Source: Reticulitermes speratus (Eukaryota > Arthropoda > Insecta > Blattodea > Rhinotermitidae). Taken from it: a stretch of DNA of 64,000 nucleotides. This document shows, in pieces, positions 22,282 to 33,061 of this stretch; position 1 is the stretch's first letter; each line of letters opens with the position of its first letter. The notes below the pieces were generated by a model. It searched no databases and had not been told where the DNA came from. It was given only the letters and a program-made list of their open reading frames with translations. The translations under genes were made by a program, and so were the position numbers. Location: positions 19,895,936-19,959,935 of the forward strand of contig JAJKFL010000008.1 in the NCBI GenBank assembly GCA_021186555.1. Reading direction: 5' to 3'.

Positions 22282-22498
22282 GAACGACGAAAAACTTTAT
22301 TGTTTTTAAAATTGTTTTTAATATTTTTTATATAACACCCACACGCCTCACGATAAACCTATTGAACGTGATTATGCTGTGAAACGCTAGTTGCCCCTGA
22401 AGATGGCCAGTTAGCTGGCCGAAACATAGGTAGGGCTTGATTTTTTAAAACTATCAATGTTTTAATAAAAGTGCATGTGTTGGTATAGTGTTTACTGG
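22282..22498 (+). mobile_element. Short hammerhead-bearing retroelement with 12-bp target-site duplication
   Basis: Seen: 217 bp bounded by the perfect direct repeat TATCACTTGTTA (22270-22281 and 22499-22510). The 5' half is AT-rich, a well-formed hammerhead core lies at 22393-22436, and the 3' part ends AAAGTGCATGTGTTGGTATA then GTGTTTACTGG. The GTGCATNTGTTGG block also occurs at the ends of the palindromes at 26281-26851 and 51722-52206. No reverse transcriptase, so it must be non-autonomous. Likely Penelope-like, by the ribozyme type. Confidence 0.75.
22393..22436 (+). ncRNA. Hammerhead ribozyme, best-formed copy in the window
   Basis: Seen: stem I GCCC/GGGC (22393-22396 with 22433-22436); core CTGAAGA 22397-22403; one extra T at 22404; stem II GGCCAG/CTGGCC (22405-22410 with 22415-22420) with loop TTAG; GAAA 22421-22424; C-G pair with loop ATAG as stem III; then T22431 and A22432 at U16.1/H17. 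Cleavage would fall after A22432. All core positions are consensus. Whether the extra T is tolerated is not something I can show. Confidence 0.75.
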
Positions 22499-22510
22499 TA
22501 TCACTTGTTA

Positions 22511-23839
22511 CATTCGTTCTTATGCAGCTCGTCGTAAAAACAATCTAAGTAGCTCTGGGCAGGATTCCCTTCAAATGCTTCAGTCCACATGGCGAAGCTA
22601 ATCGCAAGTATAGATTAATGATTACAGACATTCTGTTTAAATATCCAGGCCTGCAGCGCCATTTTGCTCGGTGCAGATTCAGACCGCTTAAATGTAAGAC
22701 ATTATTTTAAAGCACTGTATCGTCGCCATATTTTTAACTATTAACATATGAAATTACATTTAATATGCAACATATAAATATACATACACGAATGTTTATA
22801 TACGTTTCCACACAACATTTAATATGCTTATCTCCAGGAATTTGGTAGCCAAGTAGAGAATTCTTGCAACAGCTATATTATTATTTAACATCCTACAGAA
22901 CTATATCAACATAGACGCACATTCTTTCATATTCTTTTTGTACATTAAATTTCATGAACTTATATTACGTGTTGCGTCCAAGTTAGAACTTCGCATAGCC
23001 GCCATGTTGATGATATTGATTGTAGAAAATTAAAAAGGTCAAGTTTAGGATAACCACTGCTGCCGTAATTATTCTCGTAATAACTTTCATGACACTCCGT
23101 CAACTACTTAATATTTTCTTAGGAAGTGGACAAGAAAATGTGAGGTAGCTATAGCCTCAGGTTCTTTAAAGAAAATAAGCATGCAAAGAGCATATAAGTT
23201 ATAATATCCACGCCTACAGATCTCGACACAATACAGGATAACTTCTGGCTCGCATATCTGCTACAAATGGATGTCCAGGTTAAAGGTATAACTAAATCGT
23301 CAAGAAGCACTTGAAAAACATGTGTACTGAAAATCTGAACCCACCTCTCAATTCCTCATGCCATTATGTGGGGCGCATAAACCCCTCGAGGTAGATACGC
23401 TAAGACTTCGGCATGTTAATACACATAGACTAACAAATCACGTGTTGAAGAGGTCCAGCTATAAACCCATTTCAAATTTGCCCAAGGCAAATAAAACTTT
23501 CGACTGACCACAATATAAAAAATAGCATTACTCAGCAATAAGGTTGGAACGGAAGATGCTTTTAACCTACACACATACGGATATTTATGGAAGGATTTAC
23601 TGTGGATGAATTGATGCAGGTGGACAAGTGTAACGTTTACTTGCATTTTCGGAAAGCATAATCAAAATAACGGAATTACAGACGCAAAATTTTGAAGAAG
23701 ATTAAATTATTTTAGAATATGACACCAACAATTGGTAATTATTTACGGACGATTTTGAGTATCCTGTAGCAAGCGTCAACATGGCGTCATATACCAGGAG
23801 ACCTCAAATTCATCAACGATGCTGTGATGATATTAAATG
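22511..23839. other. No feature seen
   Basis: AT-rich, no frame over about 76 codons, no repeat recognised. Confidence 0.3.
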
Positions 23840-23852
23840 ACAAAAATCGAGA

Positions 23853-24067
23853 TCTTCCTGATTGGCGCGTCCATTCAATACTACCCATTGGACCCTACTC
23901 CTATATAAACACATGTTTCTTAACTCCTGGCATCCTTTTTTTCCTAAGACCCTGAAGATGGGACAAATAAGCGACCCCGAAACGTTGGTCATAAACCAAA
24001 AAAATGACGCCGGTAACAACCCAGAAGATTTTAAGCAACATTACGACCACGGCGGAAGCCTTCAATT
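23853..24067 (+). mobile_element. Short hammerhead-bearing retroelement with 13-bp target-site duplication
   Basis: Seen: 215 bp bounded by the perfect direct repeat ACAAAAATCGAGA (23840-23852 and 24068-24080). A hammerhead core sits near the middle (23948-23990). The 3' part reads AACCCAGAAGATTTTAAGCA and ends near GGCGGAAGCCTTCAATT. Length and layout match the element at 22282-22498, although the sequence outside the core does not. Frames of 81 and 68 codons across it are antisense shadows. Confidence 0.75.
23948..23990 (+). ncRNA. Hammerhead ribozyme, loop-less stem III (dimer type)
   Basis: Seen: stem I GACC/GGTC (23948-23951 with 23987-23990); core CTGAAGA 23952-23958; stem II GGG/CCC (23960-23962 with 23976-23978); GAAA 23979-23982; the self-complementary ACGT 23982-23985 replaces a closed stem III; H17 is T23986. 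Known: such variants from Penelope-like elements cleave as dimers, two ACGU segments pairing between molecules. Confidence 0.65.
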
Positions 24068-24080
24068 ACAAAAATCGAGA

Positions 24081-26270
24081 AGTTATAAATCATGTCTCTT
24101 GAAATAAAAAAAACAAGGCTTTCTGAGTGAAACCCATAAACCTTTCTTTATATTGCATAAATTTATAACAACTTGTATTTTGATCGTTCTTTTAATACAT
24201 TTTCGTGAAATACTATGTAATTACAAAATATGTAATACTGCCTAAGGTCTGCCGGGAAAAATTACGAACTATCTTCACACCAAATACCACATACTTATAC
24301 CCAGTGGCCCATTTATTACGACCATCAAAACGAAAACAAAAAAATAAATAAATCGCAGGGCCACCATCTTCACACTTTACATTTTGAGAAGTATTTTCTT
24401 ATGAAATGTTTCATATTTTTCAAAGCCTCTTTCCAGGCATAATTTCAAAATCTGAAACTAGGTGTCTCTAATGCCCTTTCCATCTCACAAGTACGCGCGT
24501 CCACCATGTTGCTATTACTGAAGGTTGGAAAATAAAGAATAAGAAGCTGAGCTACCTTCCAATGGCAGAAGGTTCATGCCAAGTTTCATGGAAAAGATCA
24601 GCTGGTCCGAAGTTTGACATGAGAGACACATACAGAAACACATACAATGTGAACAAATGGAATGCCCAATATACGAGTATTCCCTTTTTAGGAAGAGATG
24701 TAGGCTATAGAGGTCTTGGATTGATGTATATGAAAAAATTTTCGAATACAGCCTCCTTTTAAAAATGCATTCTTTTCTACGATTTTATAGGAATAAAGCA
24801 TCAACATTTCAAACAATATTTTTTTCTAAAGTGTGTACCTCGTCCATACCATTGCTTTGCAACATCAAAGTCTGCTGTACGCAATACGATTCAGTTAGCA
24901 TGTATCAGCTTTCTTTGCAGAATACAAATTGGTGAACTCCTTCAGACTATGTTTAAAATCTGAAGTGTTCACAGCGAATAATAATGGCTTCTCCTAGCCA
25001 GAGTAGGCGTAATGGCACGACTACGTTAAAAACCTACGTTTCAGACCTGCCTCATATCGTCAGAGATCGATATGATAAATGATGTAAAAACGATAAATGC
25101 GTGTGTTTCTATCCACGCTCGTGTATTGTAACTATGATATTTCACAGCCCAAATATCAAAATATTAAACCAGAAAATTTGCATTCCGGTTTTAAATAGGA
25201 AGTCTGGTTATTCCATTTTATTTCTAGTATTTATTAAATAAAGGGCTTTGCGTATACACTAGTCAGGTCTGTCTGTCTGTCTGTTGCATGTTCAGGCAAG
25301 AAGTAGGTCTCAATAAGAAACAGGACTGTGTTAGAAACAGCTTCCGATCTTCACACATGATTGATGAAGGATGTGCGTATGAATGTACGGAACAGAACTT
25401 GATTGTGCATCTGGCACAGAGAAACTCCTAAGAGCTGCTTAGAGTAAACTCTCTTCTTCACAGTTAAACAAGTTCCGTTTATATGGTAATAAACCTGTAC
25501 TTGAGAGGCCGTTGTATATCACGTCCAGTGTTGTTAACACAAATGTGACCAGAAACGCTATTTATCTTCCCTTTCTTCGATCCATAACTTGTTACAAAAC
25601 ACGCTTAGACTCTGGTAGCTCTCATGTTGGTATTAAAACCCAATTTGAAACTGGGCACCGTCTGATAGCAGACTCAGCAAACCAACGTAATGTGAGATGT
25701 GATGTTCTAGCGGCGGAGTGATACGTATTTATGCGATACGGCACCGTGTTGCCCCGAAGATTAGTACAGACGTCTCGGAGGAACTGAAAGCCTCGCTACT
25801 TCATTCTTCAGACAGAAGCGTACTCTTCGACACTGAAAAATGAAGCATCCCAAAAGACCGTAAGATTAAGTTACCGTAATGATCAACGTCGCTAATACCA
25901 AAACAAAAAGTACACGATCCTGAGTTCATCTCCATCCAAGTCTATTCACACAGCCCATTTCCTAAGGTTAATCCTCCTATTTGGTCTTCATTTTATTCCT
26001 TCATATGGTTGCCATTGTCAGTTCCCACACTAAGCCATTATCATGTTTTCCATCTTCCAATTCTCGATCTTCACAATGGACGTGGTGTGTCTGGCATATC
26101 AATGTTCTACGTTAAGTCAAACATGCGACAGAACTCTTCACACGAACAATCAGTCTACAGAACCACACAGAACATCCTTGGTCCCGGACGAGGTACCAGC
26201 TCGCAATCACCTGTCGCGCGATGTAAGATAGCTTGGACATTGGAATCGACATGTGTTATTCTGGAGGAAT
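24081..26270. other. About 2.2 kb without a gene
   Basis: Near 25028-25075 the minus strand carries CTGACGA...TGAAACGTAGG, a possible hammerhead remnant without a clear stem II. Otherwise only short chance frames. Confidence 0.3.
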
Positions 26271-26395
26271 GAAACGTTAAACTTTACACTACGAGTATTC
26301 ATACCGTGCATTGTCATTCGAACACACACCACTTTAACCAACAAATGCACGGTTATTATATCTTGTTATGTTATATAATACAGTCACAGTGAACT

Positions 26396-26440
26396 AGCCT
26401 GACATGTTTCGATCCCTTGTTGGGATCATCATCAGGGACT
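26396..26440 (-). ncRNA. Hammerhead core in left arm of palindrome
   Basis: Seen on the minus strand: CTGATGA (26435-26429), stem II GATCCC/GGGATC with loop AACAA, GAAA (26410-26407), then self-complementary ACATGT. Stem I AGTCC/AGGCT needs a one-base slip, so cleavage is doubtful. Confidence 0.6.
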
Positions 26441-26731
26441 TTTAGATTATAAATTGCACAATTACAAATAAATAATAAAGGTACATATTAAAAGTATAAT
26501 ATGTATAAAGGTTAAAATTTTAGGCTATCTCTGTTGGTTCCTGGGTCCTCTGTATTTCGGAAATTGCCTGTTTACATGTGGAAGGCTAAGACATGTAAAC
26601 AGGCAATTTCCGATACACAGTGGACCCAGGAACCAACGGAGATAGCCTACAATTTTAAAATTTATACATGATATACTTTTAACATGTACCTTTACTGTTA
26701 ATTTTGTAATTGTGTAATTTATAATCCAAAA

Positions 26732-26775
26732 TTCCCTGATGATGATCCCAACAAGGCATCGAAACACGTCGGACT
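26732..26775 (+). ncRNA. Hammerhead core in right arm of palindrome
   Basis: Seen: CTGATGA at 26736-26742, stem II GATCCC with GGCATC (one pair lost), GAAA 26761-26764, then CACGTC, with stem I TCC/GGA. Mirror image of the left-arm core. Confidence 0.6.
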
Positions 26776-26942
26776 AGTTCACTGTGACTGTATTGTATAA
26801 CATAACAAGGTAAAATAAGAGTGCATTTGTTGGTTAGAGTGATGAGTGTTCGAAATGTTAAATATTCAAATATTCTGAAATTTTACGCCCTATCGATTGG
26901 AAAATAGTCCAAGAACGTTCAACAAGTGACACCCTTCTCGTA

Positions 26943-26990
26943 TTGCTTTACCCTAAAAGTGAAGAAAATACGTTCCTCCGAAACGTCGGT
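26943..26990 (+). ncRNA. Decayed hammerhead-like core, GGAA/TTCC type
   Basis: Seen: AGTGAAGAAAATACGTTCCTC followed by CGAAACGTCGG. The GAAACGTC side is intact, the CTGANGA side is changed, stem II is mostly lost. Lies 90 bp beyond the palindrome. Confidence 0.4.
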
Positions 26991-27158
26991 AGCCAAATGG
27001 TGCATAACACTTTTAATTTTTTATAATTTAAACGTCATGGCATTTCAGGAATTAACTGGCTCATGAATAAAGGCAACGATCCCTATCTTGAAGTTCAGGA
27101 CGATGTGGAATTGATCAGTTGCTTTCTTATGACAGACAATACATACTTCCATCCCTAC

Positions 27159-27413
27159 TCGAGGAATGGGAACGTTCTGTGGCCTGCAAGATCTCCTGAT
27201 TTATCCGCTTTTGACTCCCTGTTAGGGAGATACCTGTAGTACAACGTGTACGTAAATACGCCTGGAAGTTTCACCGAATTGGAGCAAAACACCAGAGAAG
27301 AAACCGCAGCAGTACTGATGCAGACGAAAAGGCGGGCAACGCGGTATTTACATTCCACAGTACAACAATGTATGCAGAGGGATGGAAGTCATCTTGGTCA
27401 CGTAATTTTTGAA
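27159..27413 (+). pseudogene. Tc1/mariner-superfamily transposase, C-terminal remnant
   Basis: Seen: one frame reads NGNVLWPARSPDLSAFDSLL, then GRYL, a stop, YNVYVNTPGSFTELEQN, and ends QQCMQRDGSHLGHVIF. The WPxRSPDLSxxD block is the conserved stretch around the third catalytic acid of Tc1/mariner DDE transposases, and the GxHxxH ending is also typical. The LWGYLK motif is altered (LLGRYL) and followed by an in-frame stop (TAG at 27237-27239). Nothing of the DNA-binding domain or first two catalytic acids is seen upstream, so this is a dead fragment. Terminal inverted repeats were not found. Confidence 0.7.
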
Positions 27414-27420
27414 AAGCAAA

Positions 27421-28114
27421 TAATATGTATAAAAAACCTGAAATGCGCTTGTTTAGTTATGAGCGAAGGTAAGAGTGTTACTTTGGTTTACAAATTTTTT
27501 TTCCAAACCTCCAGATTTGTCCGCTGAAATCCGTATTTACCAGTCCACACGGCGTAACACGACACACGCACAAACTTCACATCTGGTTCCGCGTGGGATT
27601 CGAACCATTTATGACAAAGACCAAAGCGATTTAAACTCCGACCGACATAAATTTCTTCTAAGTTCAAATGTAGATTAATTAAGTCAACGTTCTGGCCTGA
27701 TGAATTTTCCCATGTGAAGGCGACGTCACCGCAGAAGTTGGTCAACCAGTCAGTGAGTCGAGGATGCAGTGACCAGGGCAAAGATGAGCGGTAGCACGGG
27801 CAACAGCTAAACCATTATGCTGAACAACAGAAAAGCAACAGCAGAAATGCATTCCAGACAAAAGCTGTTTTATAAATCTCTTCAAGGTTATGGAACACGC
27901 CTTGTACTCAAATAAAAAACGCCTTTAGAAATGTCTTTCATTAAAGAAACATGTCATATTGGTCTATGTTTACTTCTGTCATACTTAGAACCATTCTAAG
28001 GAGCCATGGCTTTCTGAACTTCCGGAGATGACAACAAATTGTTCAAACATTAAGTTCTTTCCTTCCTTACATCTCTGTTTGTTTCTTATTGTCACAATTC
28101 TTTCAATAACCGTC
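27421..28114. other. No gene seen; possible tRNA-like B box
   Basis: At 27586-27606 the minus strand reads ATGGTTCGAATCCCACGCGG, a good B box, within a possible short SINE head at about 27540-27660. No family match within the window. Confidence 0.3.
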
Positions 28115-28345
28115 CAGGTTTTTGTAACTGTAGGTTTATAGACTGGTATTACGCGGCACCGGGTTCAAACATCGACCAAAACACCGGCGATTTTGACTAA
28201 TTTAACGTAATTATTCCCAGTTCCTCCAAGCTGATGAAGAGATAGTACCTCGATTGAGGAACGGCCGCTTCCCCCAAATCCTTTCCAATTCGTTATTTCC
28301 CATTCATCACAAAATTGACGCTAAGCAGTCTGATACACTGATAGC
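28115..28345 (+). mobile_element. tRNA-derived SINE, family S4 (degraded)
   Basis: Seen: B-box-like CGGGTTCAAACATCGACC, then CCCAGTTCCTCCAAGCTGA, GATAGTACCTCGATTGAGGA, CGGCCGCTTCC and CCAAATCCTTTCC, in the S4 order. The head A box is not clear. Confidence 0.5.
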
Positions 28346-29738
28346 ACCGTAAATAAAGCACATAAGAGTCATTTTTTGCAATGTCAATCGCATGCACACA
28401 TCACATTACGTGCAGCCACGCGTTATTTTTACTTGAATTTTGTGAAATACTCGCCACGTCTAGAAATGTTTCAGATAAATCTTCAGGTGTTAATGTTTCT
28501 ACAGCACAGTTACATGTATCAGTATTTAATGTGACAAGCTGTTGTTGAGCAAATCGTTACAATTCGAGATGACCTTCTCTCAAAGTACGAGTAAGTGTAC
28601 AGTGGACTGTTATTTACGAAACTAAATTCGGGCTAACAACATTTAATGTTGACACACATTACCACATTGCATCGAAATTAGTGAGTTATTCGGGAAATAA
28701 AACCTGCGGACGGAAAGACACGACTTTAGAGGAGTTTGTGCAAATAACAACAACAATAATAATAATAATAAATTAAAAACAAAAAAGAGAAAACATGCAT
28801 ACTGATAGACGTGGCAATACCAGCAGACAGAAATGTTACGCAAAAGGAAGCAGAAAAGTATAACGGATCGTTCCTGTTGTCTACCTCAATATTAATTTGG
28901 AAATGTTGCAGGTAGAGGGTGAACAGGTGTAGACACTTGCATGTCACAGGTGTCCCCTCAATGCTTAGGACTTTTACTCTTCACAAAGTCTTTACCTTTG
29001 TATTCTAATCTCGTAGCGTCCGGTGCGGTCACGTTCTCAACTAAGTGTTTTCGTGACCTAACATAGAGTCTGGGTAACCGCGGAAGCGCACCACCACTTC
29101 CACCAATGAAAATTCTTAAGTAGGTATTAACTTCAGTAATCATTTCTGTGGTGTGTGGCCTAACGTGACTACTGACCAATCACTGACGGTGGAACTTATT
29201 CGAATTTGGTACAGGGAGGCGCGTAAGTTAACATAAGGGGTTGCCCGCCTAGGCTAGAGGATTCGGTTCTGGAGAGAAGAGAGATTACTTGATTGCTTCG
29301 TCAGGCAGTTCTTGGAGATAAGAGGAGTTCGTGGGTGAGAACGATCACTGGTGCGAAATTAGGTCTTGTAGGAAACGTTAATTCTTGTGTGGAACTCTCG
29401 AAGACATATTCTCTTATGACTCTTGTGAATTTCAGTGCCGTCTTAGTGGCTTAAGATCATTTATCTCTCTCACTTTCGGTTGAGAGAACTCGTTTAAAAT
29501 CAGTTCGGAACTTGGTCAGTGAGCGGTCAAGAAAGCGTAGGGCAAATAAGGTGATAGTCATCACTTTATTATTTGTATCACTTGACAGAACCAACTGCGA
29601 CACTGATTGAATTATTTAATAAACTTCATTTCTTGAACACTGCCAGTTATTTGAAGAACCCAAATAATTCATCCACGACCTTGAGATTACTTCAACCTGG
29701 ATAACAATTTAGAAGCCATACAGGAAACATTCACAGAT
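28346..29738. other. No gene seen; transcript-like AATAAA region
   Basis: 28742-28770 is an (AAC)n/(AAT)n run. 29180-29690 is less AT-rich and has ATTTAATAAACTTC near its end, but no partner copy or paired ends are visible, so I do not assign it to an element. Confidence 0.3.
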
Positions 29739-29925
29739 TCACTAAAAAAGGCAGCTACACTTGGAACATCACACATAATACGGAAAGTATTGCAGCCTGA
29801 AACTTGAAACCTGAGCGGTGGGAATCACCGTTGGTTCAAGAGATGTACCAGGGAGAAAAGGCCTGTGACAAGAGACAGCATAATTATAATAATAATAATT
29901 ATATTATTATTATTATTATATGGCT
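29739..29925 (+). mobile_element. Possible LINE 3' end followed by AT-rich microsatellite
   Basis: Seen: GAGATGTACCAGGGAGAAAA, GGCCTGTGACAAGAGACAGC, then (AAT)n/(ATT)n at 29881-29920, which can fold on itself. The phrase before the run looks to me like a LINE protein end common in insects; this is recollection. No second copy in the window. Confidence 0.35.
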
Positions 29926-30845
29926 GAAGGCAAGGATTTGCAAATTACGAGAAATTAAGAAAGGTTTCAAGACAGCATGGCGATCCTGTGTTTGGAGGAA
30001 GAGGATGCTAGATATACGATAACATTAAAATATTCAGAAACGAGAAAGCGGAAAGAAGGTCTTGTACGTACTAAATGACTGAGTATGAATGAGAAAATAT
30101 CCTATAGGAAAGAATTAAACTGTACAAATGTAACGTAAATACAAAATATTGGAAATACTTAAAATCAAACGCAAATCGGAAAATAAGTTAGGTAAGATAG
30201 CCCTTACTCGAGGCTAGAAAGGAATAGAATAAGACTCTAAAGAAATTTTTTGAGATAGAGGGAAAAGTGTGATGATACAGTAATGGAAGTACATTAGTAA
30301 AATGAGAGAGTAGATGAATTTAAATAGACGCGTGTTTGAGGACTCTGTGCTCTGCAAGAACCTGATGTGATACGGGCACGATTTGGTGTAAAGAATGGAA
30401 CACAGCTCAATAAAGACATTCTATTTTGTCGCAAAATGTCCCGTTGTGTTTTATAGTCAACTACTGACAAACACAACTGCAATTACAGCTGTGTTTGACG
30501 GCGTTCTTATTAGGCAAGAGTTAAAAGACATTTTAATTTCACTGCCATTTAATTTCAGTACATAATAGCAATAACAATAATAATAATAATAATACATTAA
30601 TTTGTGAGGACTTGGAAATCTCTAGGACGTGACACGTACCGAAACTACGAAGAAACCTGTTGCATAAAACAGTCACTCTTTCACCCTGAAGACTTAAGCG
30701 GAATTTCGTCCGAAACCTTGATACATATTTACGAAACTACACGGCATCATATCCCAGGTACACTTCACAGACCCCGCCATGAGAATCTCAAATTGCGTAC
30801 AGAACTTGAAAATATTGACATGAAAGCAAGCACTACTCTTTGCAT
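29926..30845. other. No gene seen
   Basis: An (AAT)n run lies at 30570-30595. A weak hammerhead-like string (CTGAAGA...CCGAAACC) lies at 30676-30706 without a plausible stem II. Confidence 0.3.
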
Positions 30846-31154
30846 GCAATAAAAAGGTAAAGTGGTCCCATACAGGCCTTGACAGGCCCTTAGGGTCCAG
30901 GAGGTCCAGGCTCCCAGGATTTTAGACAATCGGCACATGAAGGTGGTAAGGTTGTCAGCCCTACGCACCGGCCGCCTTTACCCCCCAGGAAAGAGTCCTG
31001 GTCCTCATTTCTGTTAGAGGCTGAGTCGACCCCAGGGCCACAGTGCGACCGAAACGATTATGTCACTGAACAATTCCAGTGACACCATCGGGAATCGAAC
31101 CCGCGACGTTCCGGTTTGTAGCGCAGTGCCTCAACCAACTGCGCCACCGCGTAC
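30846..31154 (-). mobile_element. tRNA-derived SINE, family S3, full length
   Basis: Seen on the minus strand: head GGTACGCGGTGGCGCAGTTG with A box TGGCGCAGTTGGTTGAGG and B box GCGGGTTCGATTCCCGATGG; body with TCTAACAGAAATGAGGACC, GGGGGGTAAAGGCGGCCGGT and TAGGGCTGACAACC; 3' end CACTTTACC. Short flanking repeat CTTTGCAT (30838-30845 and 31155-31162). Confidence 0.9.
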
Positions 31155-31162
31155 CTTTGCAT

Positions 31163-32130
31163 TTTCTTCGTAATGCTTACATCTGATTATCGTGGATGCA
31201 TGGGGCACAAGGTCATACTGATACGTAAGGTCGATCGTATGCCGGACGGACAGAAGCATCGTCGTCGTCGTCCATCATCATCATCATCATCATCACCATT
31301 ATCGTCATCACCATCACCACCACCGTCAGATGCCAGTTTACACACCTAGAGGAACTCTTAGCAAATAAGCCTATCATTATAATAGCATTACGTGTCTATT
31401 TTCCTTAAAAACGGAAATGAATTGCCAAGTGAATGCTAGGCAGCACAGCGTAGGCGAGAAAGTGACGCTCAGGCACCCTGAATGGGTCCGACCAGCTGTA
31501 TGAATATGCGTGTAATGATACCGAAACTTAGTACAAAATCATGACAAAATTTTTAATTCGTGTCGTGCTGAATTGCTGGTCTTAAAATAAAAATTATGCG
31601 CAAAAGATATTTCTTTACCGAAATTACTATTAATAAATTATTACATTTCATTCATTTAATTTTTTTGAAAGTTTTGAACGTTACTGTTTAATTACATTTA
31701 CTCTCAAATGAATGTTAATTGTTCCACATTTCCTACACAAAGCCCACGGTGAAGGCATTACAGTTTCTACGTAACAAGGAAAAGGCTCTAAACCTCCACG
31801 CGGCCGGCAAATCGATGCCTTTGTAAGCCAGTGGGTTAAAAGAATTACTGAACAGGCCTTTCTACTGCTCCTGTAAATTTACAAAGCACTCAAATCATCT
31901 AGGCCGATGTACCTTTCACGTCATCAAAAGCGTTCCTAGATTACAATGTATGGGTTGTAGGCAATTTAACGACACCGAATCATCTGTAAAGCCTATTGAT
32001 CAGGGAGTGATACGGGTGCATAATTATGTTCGTGGAAATACAAGAGACTGAGCACGAAACAGTTACCGCTTATTTCTAAATACTGATATCATGCATTCAG
32101 GAAGAACTGGGAAATATCACGAAAAATATA
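31163..32130. other. No gene seen; trinucleotide run
   Basis: 31257-31326 is an imperfect (CAT)n/(CAC)n/(CGT)n run. Nothing else recognised. Confidence 0.4.
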
Positions 32131-32172
32131 TTCACAGTCCGACAAAATGTACAATTCAATCACATTAATTGT

Positions 32173-32220
32173 GCAATTCCACTGTCATACATGTTTCGAA
32201 CCCTTAATTTGGGTTCATCT
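32173..32220 (-). ncRNA. Hammerhead core in left arm
   Basis: Seen on the minus strand: CTGAAGA (32214-32208), perfect stem II GAACCC/GGGTTC with loop AAATTA, GAAA (32187-32184), self-complementary ACATGT, A at H17. Stem I is damaged (TTCC against TGAC). Confidence 0.6.
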
Positions 32221-32471
32221 TCAGGGAATCATTACACACCATTCACATCAATTGGTACAATTGTTTACTGTTCTCAACACCCAGCAGACAACCTTCTCCG
32301 ATAAAACAGGATATCAAATCAGCACAGACTATTCAACTTTTATACAACTTTTAGCATTTTAACCAATATAAAACAATTTTCACTTTTCATTCATTTTGGA
32401 CAACGTACATACACAGATGTAAAGAGTTCATGCAAATAATTGTACCAGTTGATGTGAATAGTGTGTAATGA

Positions 32472-32516
32472 GTCCCTGAAGATGAACCCAAATTAAGGGT
32501 TCGAAACATGTAGGAC
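32472..32516 (+). ncRNA. Hammerhead ribozyme in right arm, complete
   Basis: Seen: stem I GTCC/GGAC (32472-32475 with 32513-32516); CTGAAGA 32476-32482; extra T; stem II GAACCC/GGGTTC (32484-32489 with 32497-32502); GAAA 32503-32506; ACATGT 32506-32511 as a dimer-type stem III; H17 is A32512. All core positions are consensus. Confidence 0.7.
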
Positions 32517-32571
32517 AGTGGAATTGCACAATTCATGTGATTGAATTGTACATTTTGTCGGACTGTGAATA

Positions 32572-33061
32572 ACTAACTAACTGACTCCATGGAGCAGAGT
32601 CCTTCTTGAGAAGCTAACAGGTCGTCAGCTAGTCAAGAAATTCCCCGTGTTTTATGGAGCCCGAAGGTTCATTACCGCACTCACAAGAGCCCGCCACCTG
32701 TCCCTATCCTGAACCATATCAATCCAGTCCATGCACCCCACCCCACTTCTTGAAGATCCATTTTAATATTATCCTCCCATCTACGCCTGGGTCTTCCAAG
32801 TGGTCTCCTTCCCTCAGGTCTCCCCACCAAAACCCTGTATGCACCTCTCCCCTCACCCATACGTGCTACATGCCCCGCCCACCTCATTCTTCTCGATTTG
32901 ATCACCCGAATAATATTTGGTGATGAGTACATATCATTAAGTTCCTCGTTATGTAGTCTTCTCCACTCCCCCGTTACCTCGTCCCTCTTAGGCCCAAATA
33001 TCCTCCTCAGCACCCTATTCTCGAACACCCTCAGCCTATGTTCCTCCCTCAGTGTGAGAGA
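32572..33061 (-). mobile_element. LINE 3' end with 13-bp target-site duplication
   Basis: Seen: minus-strand frame with [60 protein letters not shown] and [20 protein letters not shown], the C-terminal part of a non-LTR retrotransposon reverse-transcriptase protein. The last residues drift out of frame ([13 protein letters not shown] instead of W..LAQDRDRW). The 3' UTR ends in a short (TTAG)n at 32572-32584. The direct repeat CGGACTGTGAATA flanks it (32559-32571 and 33062-33074). 5'-truncated: no endonuclease or catalytic YADD segment present. Confidence 0.85.

Larger units (their letters stand above)
26281..26851 (-). mobile_element. Large palindromic hammerhead element, family alpha
   Basis: Seen: a nearly continuous palindrome with arms of roughly 260 bp (about 26320-26583 against 26595-26851) and a centre near GGAAGGCTAAG. 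Arms differ by roughly 10 percent by eye. Each arm carries a hammerhead core pointing outward. About 40 bp (26281-26319) is on the left only and reads ACTTTACACTACGAG, then TACCGTGCATT, like the tails at 12669 and 51722. Flanks GAAACGTTAA (26271-26280) and GAAATGTTAA (26852-26861) fit a duplication with one change. Strand is given so that the tail is 3'. Confidence 0.85.

Noticed and set aside
25028-25075. Hammerhead motif on the minus strand (CTGACGA...TGAAACGTAGG)
   Set aside because: The two core halves are spaced about right but I find no stem II, so I left it out of the feature list.
29180-29690. Solo long terminal repeat of an LTR retroelement, suggested by AATAAA near the end and mid-GC content
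   Set aside because: No second copy, no paired ends and no flanking duplication could be seen, so I do not name it.
30671-30715. Hammerhead motif (CTGAAGA...CCGAAACC)
   Set aside because: No credible stem II or stem I pairing; the core strings alone can occur by chance or extreme decay.
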